DNA from: an uncultured Clostridia bacterium
Lineage (GTDB): Bacteria > Bacillota > Clostridia > Peptostreptococcales > Anaerovoracaceae
Reading direction: 5' to 3'
NCBI GenBank assembly: GCA_934277495.1
Contig: CAKQUI010000076.1
Location: forward strand, 1-11,268
Length of the DNA: 11,268 nt
Position 1 is the first letter of the stretch. Each line of letters starts with the position of its first letter. The notes under the pieces are model-generated. The model was not told where the DNA came from. It made no database searches and saw nothing but the letters and a program-made list of their open reading frames with translations. Positions 1 through 5,670 of the stretch are shown piece after piece. The position numbers were made by a program, and so were the translations under genes.

Positions 1-88
1 GCAGTTTCCCGCAGAACCCACTGGTCATTGCTTCGTGACAGAATGTTGTTTTAGAAACAAAAACTCGGAATTATGTTGTTACAATAAT

Positions 89-117
89 ATTTTACCATAG
101 AAATCGGGAGAAATCAA
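89..117 (-). promoter_or_regulatory. Probable leftward sigma-A promoter leaving the window
   Basis: Read on the minus strand there is a -35 TTGATT (112-117), a 17-bp spacer and a -10 TAAAAT (89-94) preceded by TG at the extended -10 position. Transcription would start near 82 and run off the left edge. The roughly 80 nt of leader still in the window contain a short dyad, GTCA/TGAC, and no clear ribosome binding site, so the gene it serves cannot be identified. The promoter is called from hexamers and spacing only. Confidence 0.45.
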
Positions 118-146
118 GCGTATAGAGAGCACATGCAGATGAGATA

Positions 147-175
147 CAGACCTGCCTGCCGGCTGACTGTTTTTT
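147..175 (+). terminator. Weak terminator-like hairpin followed by T6
   Basis: An imperfect stem (CAG, then C, then GCC pairing with GGC, G and CTG, with internal mismatches) has a TGCC loop and is followed directly by six T residues on the plus strand. It could stop rightward transcription entering from the left. The stem is poor and no rightward gene is visible before it, so this is tentative. Confidence 0.25.
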
Positions 176-188
176 ATGAATTTTTCTT

Positions 189-202
189 GCTGTGATCGCA
201 GC
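189..202. repeat. 14-bp palindrome, copy 1 (GCTGTGATCGCAGC)
   Basis: This near-perfect palindrome lies 14 bp past the stop codon of the leftward gene ending at 217. It differs by one base from the perfect palindrome at 8844-8857, which also lies just past the stop of a leftward gene. It may be a short hairpin at the 3' end of the mRNA or a protein site. No T-run follows it on the minus strand, so by itself it is not a standard terminator. Confidence 0.4.
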
Positions 203-216
203 CTGTGCGGCATATC

Positions 217-738
217 TCAGACTGTATCCTGCGGATCGTGACAGCTCTCCTGTGCTTTACAGGTCCGTATCCTTCGGAATATTTCGTACTGGCGTTTCAG
301 CTCCAGCGTTTCATCCGTGAACATCCCTTTGGCTTCGAGTATCCTCTCGATGGCCTGAGACGGATCCAGTGTGTGATATGGCAGGAACAAGCCGCGCAGT
401 TCTTTGGGTTTTACGATTTTATAGACCTGAGATGATGTAAGTCCGTAGCTGAATGCGAAATATCTGTAGATATACCCGATCCAGTACATTTCGTCATGAG
501 TGTATTTTACGGTCCCGTAATCTGTGACGCCATACTCTTCGTCCACCAGTTCCAGGATATCATTCGCCTGAAGGTTGCTTTCAAGTATAGAGCCGTCATC
601 AAGCCTCCGTGCTATCTCACTTCTCATAAAACGTCTGATGAATATCTCAGAACTCGAATCCATTCTGTCGATGGAATTTTCGAATGCAGATGCCTGAAGT
701 TCGCATAAAAGCAGGCCGTTCTTATTTATTTTTTTCAT
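217..738 (-). CDS. Small helical partner protein of the DUF3990 gene (putative antitoxin)
   Basis: The gene encodes 173 residues. I recognise it only as a type often found beside DUF3990 genes in Firmicutes; its biochemical role is not known to me. It looks soluble and mostly helical. A basic segment, FIRRFMRSEIARRLDD (33-48), is followed by an aromatic-rich core around YWIGYIYRYFAF (85-96), a KIVKPKEL segment (107-114), and LPYHTLDPSQAIERILEA (119-136). There is no signal peptide and no membrane segment. The C-terminal 35 residues are charged, with two cysteines (160 and 166). The start is supported by GGAGGTGA seven bases upstream of the ATG. The gene begins 21 bp after the stop of the XRE-DUF3990 gene and is surely cotranscribed with it. 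By analogy with two-gene toxin-antitoxin modules I infer an antitoxin or accessory role; a regulator of the fusion protein is equally possible. Confidence 0.75.
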   Translation of the reverse strand: MKKINKNGLLLCELQASAFENSIDRMDSSSEIFIRRFMRSEIARRLDDGSILESNLQANDILELVDEEYGVTDYGTVKYTHDEMYWIGYIYRYFAFSYGLTSSQVYKIVKPKELRGLFLPYHTLDPSQAIERILEAKGMFTDETLELKRQYEIFRRIRTCKAQESCHDPQDTV

Positions 739-759
739 ATACAGCTCACCTCCTTCTGT

Positions 760-1614
760 TTATATAAGGATCTCATCTATGTAAAGGCCTTTGCCTCTGT
801 ATTGTTTTCGTGCCAGTTTAACTTTGTTGTCTCCGAGCTCTGCCCCTTCAAGGCGTACGTTCTTATAATATTCCCGTTCGCTGTCTGAGATATAACATCG
901 CTCGATAAGTTTTGCACGGGATACTGCTTTTTCGCTTATAAAAATATACTGCATGCCAAGGTTAGTTGCTGCAAGGCAGTGCTTGCACTGCTCGTCTGTG
1001 ATCTCTCCGTAAATAAATGAGTTGATGATCTGAAACATACGGTTATCTGCTATAGGGGCGATGATGTAATCACATTCTCGTGATAGCTGTACAAGTTTTT
1101 TTACAGTCGGGTGCTCTTTATAATCATCAAGAGCACCTCTGTAGTAAGCGATCGTAAGCATCCATTCCTTATCCACTTTATATTTCCGGCATCTCAGATC
1201 ACGGTCATCAAAACGGATATAATATACAGATGAATGATCGAATCCTGATACGAATGATACTGCCTGTTCGTAACTTTCTCCTGTATAGAAGCCGGGTCCG
1301 AAGTCATTGTTATGCCTGCCTCTGTGAATATCTATGTCTCCGTCGATCTCGCTTTTTGAACCATGGAAAAGCAGTTTTTCGTTTTTTTCAAGATCGTCTC
1401 TCCACAGCATTTCTTTCAGTTTATTTATCTTTATATTTCGGTCAAATGCAAAAGTATATACATTTGCCAGAAATTTTGCTGATGGTTTTGTTTTTCCAAG
1501 TTCATTTCTTGAAACTGTTACCTGCTCCACACCGAGCAGTCTGGCAAATTCGCCTTGGGAAAGACCAGATATCTCCCGGATCGATTTCAGATCTTCTGCG
1601 AAATTATAGTTCAT
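760..1614 (-). CDS. XRE-family HTH protein fused to a DUF3990 ADP-ribosyltransferase-like domain
   Basis: The protein has 284 residues. Residues about 8-57 form an XRE-type helix-turn-helix (LKSIREISGLSQGEFARLLG, then VTVSRNELGKTKPS). From about residue 80 it matches DUF3990, a family with the ADP-ribosyltransferase fold. Visible motifs are FHGSK with H84, NNDFGPGFYTG (102-112) followed by Q117, the IAPIADNRMF segment (185-194), and LGMQYIFISEKA with Q222. H84 and Y110 are the likely NAD-pocket residues; I cannot assign the catalytic acid with confidence. The ATG at 1614 is chosen because GAGGTG lies six bases upstream. A GTG nine bases earlier overlaps that ribosome binding site and is unlikely. 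It is the first gene of a two-gene operon. Operator-like repeats over its promoter suggest that the HTH part represses its own transcription. A toxin or phage-defence effector is inferred, not shown. Confidence 0.85.
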   Translation of the reverse strand: MNYNFAEDLKSIREISGLSQGEFARLLGVEQVTVSRNELGKTKPSAKFLANVYTFAFDRNIKINKLKEMLWRDDLEKNEKLLFHGSKSEIDGDIDIHRGRHNNDFGPGFYTGESYEQAVSFVSGFDHSSVYYIRFDDRDLRCRKYKVDKEWMLTIAYYRGALDDYKEHPTVKKLVQLSRECDYIIAPIADNRMFQIINSFIYGEITDEQCKHCLAATNLGMQYIFISEKAVSRAKLIERCYISDSEREYYKNVRLEGAELGDNKVKLARKQYRGKGLYIDEILI

Positions 1615-1628
1615 ATCTGTCACCTCAT

Positions 1629-1698
1629 ACTTATTTATATCATATTACTTAAATAAGTTCAAGATGAATTTATTTACATCATATTACTTAAATAAGTT
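1629..1698. repeat. Two 28-bp direct repeats, each an inverted repeat: probable XRE operators
   Basis: The stretch 1632-1659 is repeated at 1671-1698 with one change (T to C at the seventh base), at a 39-bp interval. Copy one is the centre of a perfect 9-bp inverted repeat, ACTTATTTA (1629-1637) and TAAATAAGT (1650-1658), with a 12-bp gap. Copy two keeps the right half and a slightly changed left half. Both lie just upstream of the HTH gene and copy one covers its -10 element, so they are most likely operators for the HTH domain encoded next door. Confidence 0.7.
1634..1662 (-). promoter_or_regulatory. Promoter of the XRE-DUF3990 operon
   Basis: On the minus strand there is TTGAAC (1657-1662), a 17-bp spacer and TATAAA (1634-1639). 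Transcription should start about 1627, giving a short leader that holds only GAGGTG before the ATG at 1614. The whole promoter is embedded in the inverted and direct repeats at 1629-1698, as expected for autorepression. Confidence 0.7.
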
Positions 1699-1737
1699 TT
1701 GCCGATGTATCTGATTTCTTTCTCTGTCGTTTCAAAA

Positions 1738-1766
1738 ATTGTAATAAATCATATCGACCGTGTCAT
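1738..1766 (-). promoter_or_regulatory. Leftward promoter, paralogue of the one at 10242-10270
   Basis: On the minus strand ATGACA (1761-1766), a 17-bp spacer and TACAAT (1738-1743) line up base for base with the promoter of the AlbA_2 gene at 10242-10270. It would add a second, longer transcript to the XRE-DUF3990 operon. The -35 has one change from TTGACA, so it may be weaker or a relic of the gene order before duplication. Confidence 0.55.
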
Positions 1767-1800
1767 AACTGTCGGTAGACTTTACACGATCCAACATGAT
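1748..1800. promoter_or_regulatory. Degenerate 9-bp operator array (module 1)
   Basis: Two contiguous 9-mers, ATCATATCG (1748-1756) and ACCGTGTCA (1757-1765), resemble ATCGTGTCA. Inverted copies follow at TTACACGAT (1782-1790) and, more weakly, AACATGAT (1793-1800). Spacing and order mirror the better-preserved array at 10252-10324. The forward copies overlap the spacer and -35 of the leftward promoter, so they probably bind a shared regulator. Confidence 0.5.
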
Positions 1801-1835
1801 ATCTTCCGCAGAGGTACTGAAATTTTTTTGAAAAC

Positions 1836-1878
1836 GTTGCTGAAACAACGGACGAGAACGTGGAATCTGTGATATAAT
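1836..1878 (+). promoter_or_regulatory. Rightward promoter of regulatory module 1
   Basis: A TATAAT -10 (1873-1878) carries TG at the extended position (1870-1871). No good -35 lies at 16-18 bp. Instead the box GTTGCTGAAACAACGGA (1836-1852) sits 20 bp upstream of the -10 and recurs with one change in module 2. It contains the dyad GTTG/CAAC and may bind an activator or act as an unusual -35 region. The transcript would start near 1885 and has about 350 nt of leader before the secreted-protein gene at 2239. Confidence 0.65.
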
Positions 1879-1939
1879 ATATAAATCAGAGCACGCAGTT
1901 ATACGCTGCATAGTCTGATAACGATATGAATATGAGCAG

Positions 1940-2034
1940 CTGACCGAACGTCTTCGCCTAAGGGTATATCTACGGCGGAGCGTCTATGGGTGGTGCCGGA
2001 AACAGCATCGCCTCCCGCATTTTGGAAAGGACAG
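1940..2034 (+). ncRNA. Moco-riboswitch-like structured RNA, copy 1
   Basis: A 95-nt leader element is paralogous to 10487-10585. The predicted closing helix is CTGACC (1940-1945) with GGACAG (2029-2034), with one A-A mismatch. A long arm pairs CTTCGCC (1952-1958) with GGCGGAG (1974-1980), extended by ACG with CGT. A second hairpin pairs GGTGGTGC (1989-1996) with GCATCGCC (2005-2012) around a CGGAAACA loop. The tail GCCTCCCG, four bases, then TGGAAAGG matches my memory of the 3' end of the molybdenum cofactor riboswitch in the E. coli moaA leader. No clear terminator follows, so control of translation or of a distant structure is more likely here. The presence of a conserved RNA is well supported; the Moco class assignment is less certain. 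Confidence 0.65.
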
Positions 2035-2165
2035 AGCAATAATGTATGTGTGATGACTTTTCGGGTATGAGAGGTGACCTAGAGAGCAGCCGTGCAGAGA
2101 CCTGATTGTTTTAGTCCTGTTTTTTATACCTTTTTTATGGAAAAGGCAGCTTCAGGCGATATGTA
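2035..2165. other. Leader spacer without a recognisable element
   Basis: This part of the long leader lies between the structured RNA and the hairpin cluster before 2239. I see no ORF with a ribosome binding site and no strong stem. Two T-runs near 2120-2140 lack a proper hairpin in front of them; the best pairing is only AGGAC of the RNA's closing helix with GTCCT upstream of the first T-run. Confidence 0.4.
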
Positions 2166-2236
2166 CACAGCAATAAGGCTGTGAGCATATATATGTGGCA
2201 ATGCCATGTGAAGAAGTTCAAGTAGGAGGTTGAACT
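2166..2236 (+). promoter_or_regulatory. Three leader hairpins, the last presenting the ribosome binding site
   Basis: Three stems follow one another: CACAGC (2166-2171) with GCTGTG (2178-2183); TATGTGGC (2192-2199) with GCCATGTG (2203-2210), allowing two G-U pairs; and a perfect 7-bp stem AGTTCAA (2215-2221) with TTGAACT (2230-2236). The loop of the last is GTAGGAGG, so the strong Shine-Dalgarno sequence AGGAGG (2224-2229) is exposed in an 8-nt loop, with the ATG three bases after the stem. This could stabilise the mRNA or make translation depend on structure. Confidence 0.55.
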
Positions 2237-2238
2237 AA

Positions 2239-3066
2239 ATGAAATCATTGAACAAAAAAATTATTGTAAGTGTCATCATGTCAATGATGATGGTACTGGC
2301 TATGATGCCGGGGATGGCGTTTGCAGCTGATGCAGCTACAGGCAGCGTAGATACTGTGAACGTACCTGTAACGCTCAATGCAGGCAGCCAGACAACAGTG
2401 TCAGCGACTTATACTGCTGACGGAGACGCACATATAGACTGGAGCGTTACAAACGGTACAGGCAGTGCGACTATCAACAAGCACAAAGGACAGCTGACAG
2501 CTGTAAGTGAAGGAACTGTTACAGTTACAGCTACACTTGTAACAGGTGCTCAGCCATCAGGCGGCAGTGGAAATCAGCAGGGGTGCGGCGGCACAGCTAT
2601 CGCAACTAAATCTGCAACAATCACTGTAGATCCGGCAGCAGCGTATGGCTTCCAGGGAGAAGGCGGCAACAAATTGAAGCTGATATCACCAAGCGATGTG
2701 ACATTCACAGGAATGGGTCAGCAGATCGGCGGACTGAATGTGTACAACAACAAAATCGATACTGCAGTGACGGTTGAAGATGATGGTTATATCTACTTCG
2801 ATTACACTATGTTGGCAGGTATCAACAACTTCAAGGAAGACACGTTCAAAGCATATGCTGACCAGATCATCCTGCTTGATGCAGAAAAAGAGCAGGTGGG
2901 TGAGTATGCAGAATTTGATAGCTTCACTTCGCCTAATGCCAGGATCAAGTTCGATGTAGGCACTGATGCCAGCGGAGATTACACTCTGCAGTTCGGACCG
3001 AGTGTTCGTGGAAATAATGTGAACAAAACGTTGAATTGCTATCTGAATTTCGATTTCACGATATAG
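2239..3066 (+). CDS. Secreted protein with Big_2-like and Big_5-like Ig domains
   Basis: The protein has 275 residues. Residues 1-29 are a Sec signal peptide, with lysines at 2-7, a methionine-rich hydrophobic core and probable cleavage after AFA. Residues about 40-131 form a Big_2-like Ig domain (VTLNAGSQTTVSATY, DWSVTNGTGSATI, GQLTAVSEGTVTVTATL), interrupted by a Gly/Ser/Gln-rich loop (103-120) with one cysteine. Residues about 175-275 form a second Ig-like domain with the pattern NNFKEDTFKAYADQI, SGDYTLQFG and GNNVNKTL. That pattern recurs in the N-terminal domain of the protein at 5671, where it reads NSFNKDNF, ATGTYVLVFG and GNNKDKTL. There is no LPXTG motif, membrane anchor or enzyme motif, so it is probably released or loosely bound to the wall. 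The start follows AGGAGG at 2224-2229. It lies downstream of the structured RNA at 1940-2034. Confidence 0.85.
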   Translation: MKSLNKKIIVSVIMSMMMVLAMMPGMAFAADAATGSVDTVNVPVTLNAGSQTTVSATYTADGDAHIDWSVTNGTGSATINKHKGQLTAVSEGTVTVTATLVTGAQPSGGSGNQQGCGGTAIATKSATITVDPAAAYGFQGEGGNKLKLISPSDVTFTGMGQQIGGLNVYNNKIDTAVTVEDDGYIYFDYTMLAGINNFKEDTFKAYADQIILLDAEKEQVGEYAEFDSFTSPNARIKFDVGTDASGDYTLQFGPSVRGNNVNKTLNCYLNFDFTI

Positions 3067-3104
3067 TTAGAATTAAAGTAAGGAATGTAAGTTGATGTGT
3101 GTTG

Positions 3105-3145
3105 AGGAAGCAGATATGGCAGTATATCTGCGGCACCTGCTTTCT
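3105..3145 (+). promoter_or_regulatory. Two mutually exclusive hairpins between secreted-protein genes
   Basis: GCAGATAT (3110-3117) pairs perfectly with ATATCTGC (3124-3131). The overlapping AGGAAGCAG (3105-3113) can instead pair with CTGCTTTCT (3137-3145), with one G-U. Both stems need GCAG at 3110-3113, so only one can form. The second is followed by a broken T-rich stretch and could act as a weak terminator or attenuator for 3243. Confidence 0.45.
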
Positions 3146-3242
3146 TGATGTGTTTATGTATTAAAACGGCCTTTGTATTGGGATCGCATATATACCTGAA
3201 AAGTCTGTGATTTCATACAGTGGCTGATCGATATAGAGAAAA

Positions 3243-5594
3243 ATGAAAAGAAAAATATCAATAATAACAATGATGGCGATGCTGCTGTGCATGATCCCAT
3301 CGATGGCTTTCGCTGAAAGTATAGGTCTGAACCTTTCATGGGAGCGATCATCCTATTCTTCGAATATAGGTCAGAAAAAAGTCATGACGCTTGCAGGTGT
3401 TGAAAACAGGGACGAACTTGAAATAACAGCTGTATCCAGCAATCAGGATGCGGTTCCGGACGATCTTCTGTATATTGTTCCTCATGGACAGTATGATAAT
3501 TATGTGTGTGTTGATTATGTAGGCATAGCGGCAGGGCAGGCGGACATAACGGTAACGCTAAAATCAAAGGATGGCAGAGAAGATACTACAACTATAGGCG
3601 TGACTGTTAATCCGAAAGAAACGGCCAACAACAGTATGGGTAACCTGAAGGTTGGCTTCGGGAAGAACTGCAGTTTTAGAGAAGCGTTTACAACAGATAG
3701 TACGAAATGTTTTTTTGAGCAGCACCCTGATCTGAAATTCATATCATATACTGATACAGATACTAAATATGTGGATGTGGATATGGATAAAATGACGGTT
3801 ACCGGAAAGCAGGAAGGCAAAGAAAGTGGGTTCCTGATAGGTCCTGAGAAGTATCCAAATGTGAAATTCAAGTTTACTCTGATATGCAGTCGTCCCGGTC
3901 TTTACTATGGTGGAGAAATGGGGAACAGTTCCAGTTACGGCGACTACATCGATAAAATGGTGTGGGATGCCAGTACGCAAGGGACTAAGATCCAGTTCAA
4001 GGCATATAATGAAAATATGACTGATGTGACCAAACCATGTCACTATATAAGCAGCAATACAGATGTGGCACAGGAAGAGCCGGCAAAGGACCAATATTCA
4101 CAGCGGACAGGCATTGTAAATGTAAAGAAAAACGGCACAGCACGAATAGATGTGTATAATGGTGCACGGTATGCTAAAAATAAAATCGGCAGCGCAACGA
4201 TAGTTGTGAAAGGTTGTGAGGAGACGTCGGATCTTGATAGTGGCTGGGTAGCAGTGCCGGAAGGCGAATTCACAGGTACAGGAGAGAACTTAACGAAAGT
4301 TTCATTGGGCAACCATAAATTCGAGAAACAGAGTTTTAATGACGCCAATATCGAGGCATCAGTCTCGCAGGAGATAAAGTCAGGTGATGTTAAGTTCGAT
4401 ATCAGGGTATCGACTTCCAACGCCAAAGGATATACGGTATCCGATGAAATGCTTGCTGAATGGATGGCGGAGATGCTGAAGAGGACGAACATCTGTGATA
4501 TAGCTGAAGACGGCGCTACAGGCGATGTAGTTGCTGCATATGGCGACGGATATACAAGCGAGCCTTTGTCGTGGACTCATGACGGCTCCGGAAGTGTCAA
4601 CAACGGTTCGGTACTGACATATTCCATTAATGTGGATAAGGACAGACTGAAAAAGGGCAGGAAGTACCAGCTGGTTCTGGGCAGTGAGCTATATGCATAT
4701 GTCAACAAGCTGGATCTGGATAAACTGAAAAATTCAAATGTTGGTGAGAGCAGTGTAACGGATACGATCGGCGGCAAAGATGCCATATTCACTTTCCTGA
4801 CTGTTTCTCCTGCTAAAAACGTGGTCCTGGATCAGTCGGAGCTGACGATGAAACCTGGCGGCAAGGCTGTTTTAGTGGCTACCATGAACGATGGTCTGAC
4901 TACTCAGTACGATGACAGCATTGCATGGTCATCAAGCGACGAATCTGTTGTGACTGTAGACGATAACGGCAGTATCACAGCGCTGAAGCCTGGTACTGCA
5001 GAGATCAAGGCTACAGCAGTGGACGGTAAAGTGGAAGCTGAATGCACAGTCACAGTAAAACCTGTTCTGGCATCGAAGATCACTCTCAGTCGCAAAAACG
5101 TGAAGCTGGCAGCAGGCCAGAGCCATACTGTCAAAGCTACAGTAGCTCCGGCAGACACTACAGACAAGACTGTGAAGTGGACTACTTCCAGCAAGAAGGT
5201 AGCTAAAGTTTCTCAAAAGGGAACTATCAAGGCAGTAGCGCCGGGCAAGACGACTATCACAGCTAAGACAGCTAATGGCAAGACAGCCAAAGTGACTGTA
5301 AGAGTAAGTCCTGTGAAGACAAGTATCTCGGTGAAGGCAGGCAAGAAGTCGGCTACAGTGAAATACAAGAAAGTCAAGGGAGCTACGAGATACCAGGTAT
5401 ACAGAGCCACAAGCAAGAACGGCACTTACAAGAGGATCGTGACAAGGAACGCATCGAAGAGCGGTACATACAAAGACACGAAACTCAAAGGCAGGAAGAC
5501 ATACTGGTACAAGGTAAGGTCATACAAGCTGGTTGGAGACGACCAGATACTCAGTGAATTCTCAGCACCGAAGAAAGTCACAACGAAGAGATAG
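3243..5594 (+). CDS. Large secreted protein with Big_2 Ig repeats and a C-terminal FN3-like domain
   Basis: The protein has 783 residues. A signal peptide (1-24) ends in SMAFA. Residues 25-520 are beta-rich and poorly conserved: a divergent Ig-like unit at about 26-125, a second one to about 215, and a region near 470-520 with KGRKYQLVLGSELYAYVNKLDLDKL that resembles the Big_5-like domain of its neighbours. Two clear Big_2 domains follow at about 521-606 (VVLDQSELTMKPGGKAVL, WSSSDESVVTVDDNGSITAL, GTAEIKATA) and 609-691 (ITLSRKNVKLAAGQSHTVKA, GKTTITAKT). A lysine-rich FN3-like domain closes the protein (692-783: KAGKKSATVKYKKVKGATRY, YWYKVRSYK). No sortase motif or S-layer-homology domain is present. 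The basic C-terminus may hold the protein to anionic wall polymers. The ribosome binding site is weak (AGAGA), unlike its neighbours, which hints at lower or coupled translation. An adhesin or matrix role is inferred. Confidence 0.85.
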   Translation: MKRKISIITMMAMLLCMIPSMAFAESIGLNLSWERSSYSSNIGQKKVMTLAGVENRDELEITAVSSNQDAVPDDLLYIVPHGQYDNYVCVDYVGIAAGQADITVTLKSKDGREDTTTIGVTVNPKETANNSMGNLKVGFGKNCSFREAFTTDSTKCFFEQHPDLKFISYTDTDTKYVDVDMDKMTVTGKQEGKESGFLIGPEKYPNVKFKFTLICSRPGLYYGGEMGNSSSYGDYIDKMVWDASTQGTKIQFKAYNENMTDVTKPCHYISSNTDVAQEEPAKDQYSQRTGIVNVKKNGTARIDVYNGARYAKNKIGSATIVVKGCEETSDLDSGWVAVPEGEFTGTGENLTKVSLGNHKFEKQSFNDANIEASVSQEIKSGDVKFDIRVSTSNAKGYTVSDEMLAEWMAEMLKRTNICDIAEDGATGDVVAAYGDGYTSEPLSWTHDGSGSVNNGSVLTYSINVDKDRLKKGRKYQLVLGSELYAYVNKLDLDKLKNSNVGESSVTDTIGGKDAIFTFLTVSPAKNVVLDQSELTMKPGGKAVLVATMNDGLTTQYDDSIAWSSSDESVVTVDDNGSITALKPGTAEIKATAVDGKVEAECTVTVKPVLASKITLSRKNVKLAAGQSHTVKATVAPADTTDKTVKWTTSSKKVAKVSQKGTIKAVAPGKTTITAKTANGKTAKVTVRVSPVKTSISVKAGKKSATVKYKKVKGATRYQVYRATSKNGTYKRIVTRNASKSGTYKDTKLKGRKTYWYKVRSYKLVGDDQILSEFSAPKKVTTKR

Positions 5595-5615
5595 TCTGTT
5601 TATGCAGATATGACA

Positions 5616-5653
5616 GGAAGGCTGCCGCATGCGGCAGCTTTCCGTATTTTCGG
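5616..5653 (+). terminator. Strong hairpin terminator after the 783-residue gene
   Basis: A 13-bp stem with one G-U pair (5616-5628 with 5631-5643) contains the 18-base palindrome GCTGCCGCATGCGGCAGC. It is followed by the T-rich tail GTATTTT. It sits 21 bp after the stop codon at 5594 and just before the next gene. It is likely a partial terminator that lowers readthrough into 5671. Confidence 0.7.
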
Positions 5654-5670
5654 GAATACAGGATGTTTAT

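Noticed and set aside
1230..1652. Plus-strand open frames opposite the XRE-DUF3990 gene and similar frames opposite the secreted-protein genes
   Set aside because: They have no ribosome binding sites or domains and mirror coding regions with clear family matches, so they are treated as antisense shadows.
1940..2034. c-di-GMP-I riboswitch, attractive because such RNAs control adhesion genes
   Set aside because: The expected GCAAACC and CGCAAAGCC blocks with a GNRA loop and receptor are not found in either copy. The conserved tail GCCTCCCG...TGGAAAGG fits the Moco type better.
2041..2140. Intrinsic terminator before the secreted-protein gene at 2239
   Set aside because: T-runs are present near 2120-2140, but the only pairing in front of them is a 5-bp helix with AGGAC of the RNA element across a very large loop.
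5629..5670. Upstream in-frame start for the 1030-residue secreted protein
   Set aside because: The ATG at 5629 lies inside the terminator hairpin and has no ribosome binding site, and it would put 14 extra residues before the signal peptide. The ATG at 5671 has AGGA at a good distance.
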